Shown one piece after another: positions 60,919 through 64,000 of a stretch of 64,000 bases of DNA. Source of the DNA: Diadema setosum (lineage: Eukaryota > Echinodermata > Echinoidea > Diadematoida > Diadematidae); assembly GCA_033980235.1 (NCBI GenBank), contig CM067065.1, positions 28,026,655 through 28,090,654 on the forward strand. The letters are read 5' to 3'. The position numbers and the translations under genes were made by a program. Positions within the stretch are counted from its first letter, which is position 1; each line of letters starts with the position of its first letter. Under the pieces are notes generated by a model. That model was not told the origin of the DNA. It saw nothing but the letters and a program-made list of their open reading frames with translations, and made no database searches.

Positions 60919-60960
<42 letters not shown>

Positions 60961-60980
60961 TACACACACACATATATATT
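60919..60980. repeat. (TA)n then (CA)n microsatellite, right edge of unique region
   Basis: After it, similarity to units A and B resumes at about 60,985. Confidence 0.88.
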
Positions 60981-61112
60981 GTGGTAAAATTGCGGCGTTT
61001 CAATTCATTTCCTGGAGTAAAATCCCAAATGGCCTTACGTAATGTCCACCCAGTAGTACATTGAAAAACAAGAGCTCCTGCAACCAAAATACATTAGTAT
61101 GCCACCTCATAC

Positions 61113-61436
61113 CGTTGCTTGTGGTCGGTCCCATCTGGGCTGTTGTGGAAGTTGCGTCTGTGGTAGTCGGCTGAAATTCCGTCGTCCTTACTTGGGTTGT
61201 TGTGGCTGTTGTTGATGCTGTTGTCGTCGATTGTAACTCTGTTGTACTGCTCTGTGTCGTCTCCATTTGCGGCATGATTAATTCGCAGACGGATATGAAT
61301 TGATAGTTGCAGATAGTGTCTGCCCAGCGGTTGGAATAGACATCGCCCCTGATCATACGCAGACATACCAGGTCGGATCCACTTGGGATGACCGTCGGGT
61401 TCGGCCGGTAAAACCCGACGGTCTCATTAAACCAGT
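61113..61436 (-). CDS. C-type lectin domain, C-terminal exon plus Thr stalk, unit C, gene 3
   Basis: A 324 bp exon homologous to 22433-22756 and 49115-49438. It completes the lectin domain (RPN, WAD, three conserved cysteines) and adds the Thr-rich stalk. Donor AACG|GTATGA is slightly weaker than in the other copies. The next exon downstream in transcript order is the unit C kringle at 56887, because this unit has lost its EGF and membrane exons; the phase-1 join gives an Ala codon. Confidence 0.86.
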
Positions 61437-61663
61437 CTAAATGACGTAGATGAAATTATAAACAAAAATTACTTGCAGTGTAATCTATGCAAATATTGTT
61501 TGATATCATACAGATAAAAAGACGCCGTCATAATTATGCATATCACCCTTTTATTAATAGCAGTAGTTACAATAATAACAATAATAATACTAATAGAGAT
61601 ATTAATGGGCAATAAAAACTTACAAGTATACATATTACTTGTGCAGGTGATAAGGTATTATAT

Positions 61664-61881
61664 GAAGAGTTCGTTCGCAAAGACCAACAAGATTTTGAAG
61701 AACAAAACAACACCTTTTCAATGATATATTGGTCAATACGTATAAAGGTACATTTTTGAAGTTATAGTCAAAAGAATTAAAATGTTTCTTATTATTCTCT
61801 TTATTTTTCTTGACCTTTAATGGCAAATATCTCCATTTGGCAAATATGGACTTATCGGTTTTTTGCGAACAAACTCTTCAT
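61664..61881. mobile_element. Palindromic MITE (family M), unit C copy
   Basis: Shorter (about 218 bp) paralogue of 23001-23253, with internal loss after the left terminus. Confidence 0.8.
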
Positions 61882-62501
61882 CCACATATAGTTATTATAA
61901 TATATTTTTCCATTTGTACGGGTTTACATAGAATAAGATTTTATTTGCAGTATTTGGATGATTAAGAGATCCCTTGGCTTGTATTGGAAAACCGTTTAGT
62001 TTATTAGTGAGTAAGAAGTAACACACACATTTTGATATATTCGGATGAAGTTGTATGTTTTTAAGAGTGGATGCTTATAGATATATGATTGGTTAGTAAG
62101 TATATACAGTTTGGTTATGGAGGGGACTTATATTGTAATACAAGTTGTAATGTTGAGATATAATTTTTAATTTGATACATATTTTGTTTGTTTATGTGTA
62201 TAGCTCACATCCATCTGGACCCCTTAGAAGACCAGCTTCACGTAGCTGAATATGGGCTATCCAGCCATCTTCGCAGAAGGAAATATACAAACAAAATATT
62301 ACACTGTCGTGTGATTATCCCCTTATTCTTTTCTTTTTTGGTTTTTCCCTTTTGTTTTTATTAACTTGAGAGATGGCATTGATTGATTTAGATATTGAAG
62401 AGAAGATATGATAATTCGGGGTATTTTTTTCATTTATTTATTGTATTGTATTTTAATCATGTGATATTTGTATTATTGGTCTGTTTTGATAATGTGTATT
62501 T
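61882..62501. other. Lectin intron, units C/D
   Basis: Contains a short retroelement-like piece at about 62205-62290 (CTGAATATGGGCTATCCAGC) not seen in units A or B. Confidence 0.45.
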
Positions 62502-62750
62502 GAAGAGTTTGTTTGCAAAAACCGATAAGTCAATTTTTGAAGATTTTGAAGTAGGGTCTCTATCAAAAAGTACAAAATAATACCTTTAAAATGATATATT
62601 GGTCACCACATATAAAGTTACATTTTTGAAGTTATGGTCAAAAGAAGCAAAAAATGTCTTATTATTCTCTTTATTTTTCTTGACCTTTAATCGCAAATAT
62701 CTCTATTTGACAAATATGGACTTATCGGTTTTTGCAAACAAACTCTTCAT
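62502..62750. mobile_element. Palindromic MITE (family M), only in unit D
   Basis: A full copy at a place where units A, B and C have none. It sits exactly at the junction of a ~770 bp deletion of unit sequence (equivalent of about 285-1060). Confidence 0.85.
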
Positions 62751-63030
62751 ATATTATCATTGTCCACAGACGGCGTTATAAACTATAGAAGTCTCCTTTC
62801 CAGTCATGACAACACCAAAACTTCAAGAATAAATAACGTTTACACCGATTCTCCGATTTCCCTCAAACTTTCACTGATATATATAAAAAAAAAATGCTGC
62901 TTTTACTCAATCCACATTATTCTTTTAGATTTGGTTTTCTAAATGTTGGCAGCAACATACATGTGGTATAGTTATCCATTCCCCGTATCGGAGAACTTGA
63001 CAAAATATTGCTAGAAACCTGCGATCTTAC

Positions 63031-63348
63031 TCCAAAATCCTGCTCTATCCGTTTCGCTGTTCCAGTAGGCCTCTGAACCGGGACACGTCCAGCCGCCGTT
63101 CACACCTAATCCACGGCAAGCTAAGTATATGTCATACATGCCTGGTCCTGGAGCGAAGAGGTCGTCCGTGATGAGCTCATTGCCGATGAATTCATTTTCT
63201 TCCATGGAAGAGATCTCGAGCATCGCAGCCCCAGGAGCTTCTGCCGCGCACTGATCTGAGTGAAACTGCCAGTTGCCGCGGGTTCCGTTGGCGGAGATCT
63301 TGTAGCAGCTCGTCTGAAACTGGGTCCAACCGGGAGGACAAAGGCTCG
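63031..63348 (-). CDS. C-type lectin domain, N-terminal exon (CTLD-N), unit D, gene 3
   Basis: A 318 bp phase 1-1 exon of the CTLD-N type, the most diverged of the four main copies (SSMEENEFIG, ELITDD). Cysteines and splice sites (CATGCAG; TGGA|GTAAGA) are intact. It is the first exon of gene 3 visible in the window. Its natural partner is the C-terminal lectin exon at 61436-61113. Confidence 0.86.
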
Positions 63349-63936
63349 CTGCATGTACAAAAAACATTTATTTTATGTCTTTACACTGCTTTATGAGATG
63401 GTTTTACCATGGAAATGAAACGGAAAGTCACTTTGCATGCAGGATGGGAAATTGGAATCACGTCCATTCACGATCCCAATGAAGACAGGACCTCTTATAT
63501 ACATCATACTCCTCGTCATTAAATTATCTCCACATAGACTTTTCTGGAAACAATGTAAAAAAAAAATGGTTAAAATTAAGGGACTACCCTTTTTGAATAA
63601 TACTGAATAGTTTGGCAGACAGATAGATTAAAAAAATAACAGTTGGCGATCAGGGGTGGGACGCGCACGGGCCGCTGTCCCCGTGTAATTTTCTTCACCA
63701 GAAAATTGCGCTAGATCCTTTTTTTTTTTCAATTTCGTTTTGTCAGCTTATCAAACAAAGAAGTTGTATCAGAAATATTAATATAAAAAAAATAAAAAAT
63801 ATAATAGCCTTTACGGAATTCCTGGATCCCGAACCGCCCATGGATAGGCAAATGAATAAATAAATGCATTGATAAGTATCAAGAGAACTCATAAATAGAT
63901 GAATGAATAAATAAGTAAATACAAAAATGAATAAAT
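63349..63936. other. Intron upstream of CTLD-N, unit D
   Basis: AT-rich, with a transposon-end-like stretch near 63,640 related to 53,101; nothing coding. Confidence 0.5.
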
Positions 63937-64000
63937 GAAGAGTTTGTTCGCAAAAACCGATAAGTCCATTTTTGCAAAATTTTGACGTACGGTCTCTGTC
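63937..64000. mobile_element. Palindromic MITE (family M), left part
   Basis: Starts with GAAGAGTTTGTTCGC and runs off the window end. Confidence 0.78.

Larger units (their letters stand above)
42176..63348 (-). other. Gene 3 (5' partial): CTLD-kringle-CTLD-CTLD-EGF-TM receptor
   Basis: Gene model from nine minus-strand exons: 63348-63031, 61436-61113, 56887-56603, 52606-52289, 49438-49115, 48163-47849, 46963-46706, 45525-45370 and 42351-42176. All junctions are phase 1 and the frame stays open for about 820 residues to the TGA at 42176. No terminal membrane exon or first EGF exon is visible between 61,113 and 45,370, which favours a single gene spanning the shortened unit C. Alternatively some exons are relics that are skipped. 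The 5' end lies right of the window. Confidence 0.6.

Noticed and set aside
60554..61087. 177-codon minus-strand frame
   Set aside because: It runs from a lectin intron through (TA)n into the tandem array; an artefact of repeat periodicity.

Overview
This is a non-coding-rich, AT-rich eukaryotic (animal) window. Coding exons are short, flanked by consensus splice sites and separated by kilobase introns full of microsatellites, MITEs and retroelement debris. Domain content (EGF, kringle, C-type lectin, Thr-rich stalk) and the many MITE families fit a marine invertebrate deuterostome, perhaps an echinoderm. That placement is an inference; no species marker was recognised.

The main content is a tandem array of paralogous type I membrane receptor genes, all on the minus strand. 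Three near-identical segments lie head to tail: unit A (1 to about 23,735), unit B (about 23,736 to 50,980) and unit C (about 50,981 to 62,300, internally deleted), followed by the start of a fourth (D). Every domain exon is symmetrical phase 1-1 (318, 324, 285, 153, 156, 315 and 258 bp), so domains can be added or lost without breaking frame. Gene 2 (30,981 to 18,446) is the most complete: EGF, kringle, C-type lectin domain (CTLD, two exons, the second carrying a Thr-rich stalk), EGF, then a terminal exon with a hydrophobic segment, a basic tail and a stop. Gene 1 (7,228 leftwards) has the same EGF-kringle-CTLD start and runs off the window. Gene 3 (63,348 to 42,176) reads CTLD, kringle, CTLD, CTLD, EGF, membrane exon; its 5' end lies beyond the window. 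No convincing signal-peptide exon was found for any gene.

The rest is mobile DNA: 14 copies or parts of a ~250 bp palindromic MITE; two TTAA-target MITE families, one with a clean empty site in the paralogous unit; a piggyBac-like TTAA element nested in another repeat; a ~950 bp inverted-repeat element present only in unit B; two further inverted-repeat families; 5'-truncated LINE copies; and many microsatellites. Unit C holds a 2.6 kb stretch (58,346 to 60,960) unlike anything else here, with two diverged tandem arrays.

The genes would encode cell-surface or shed recognition proteins. The lectin domains keep the CTLD cysteines but have altered calcium/sugar motifs. Copy-number change, domain gain and loss, and transposon turnover between units suggest a recently and rapidly evolving recognition-receptor cluster; the immune-like role is an inference.
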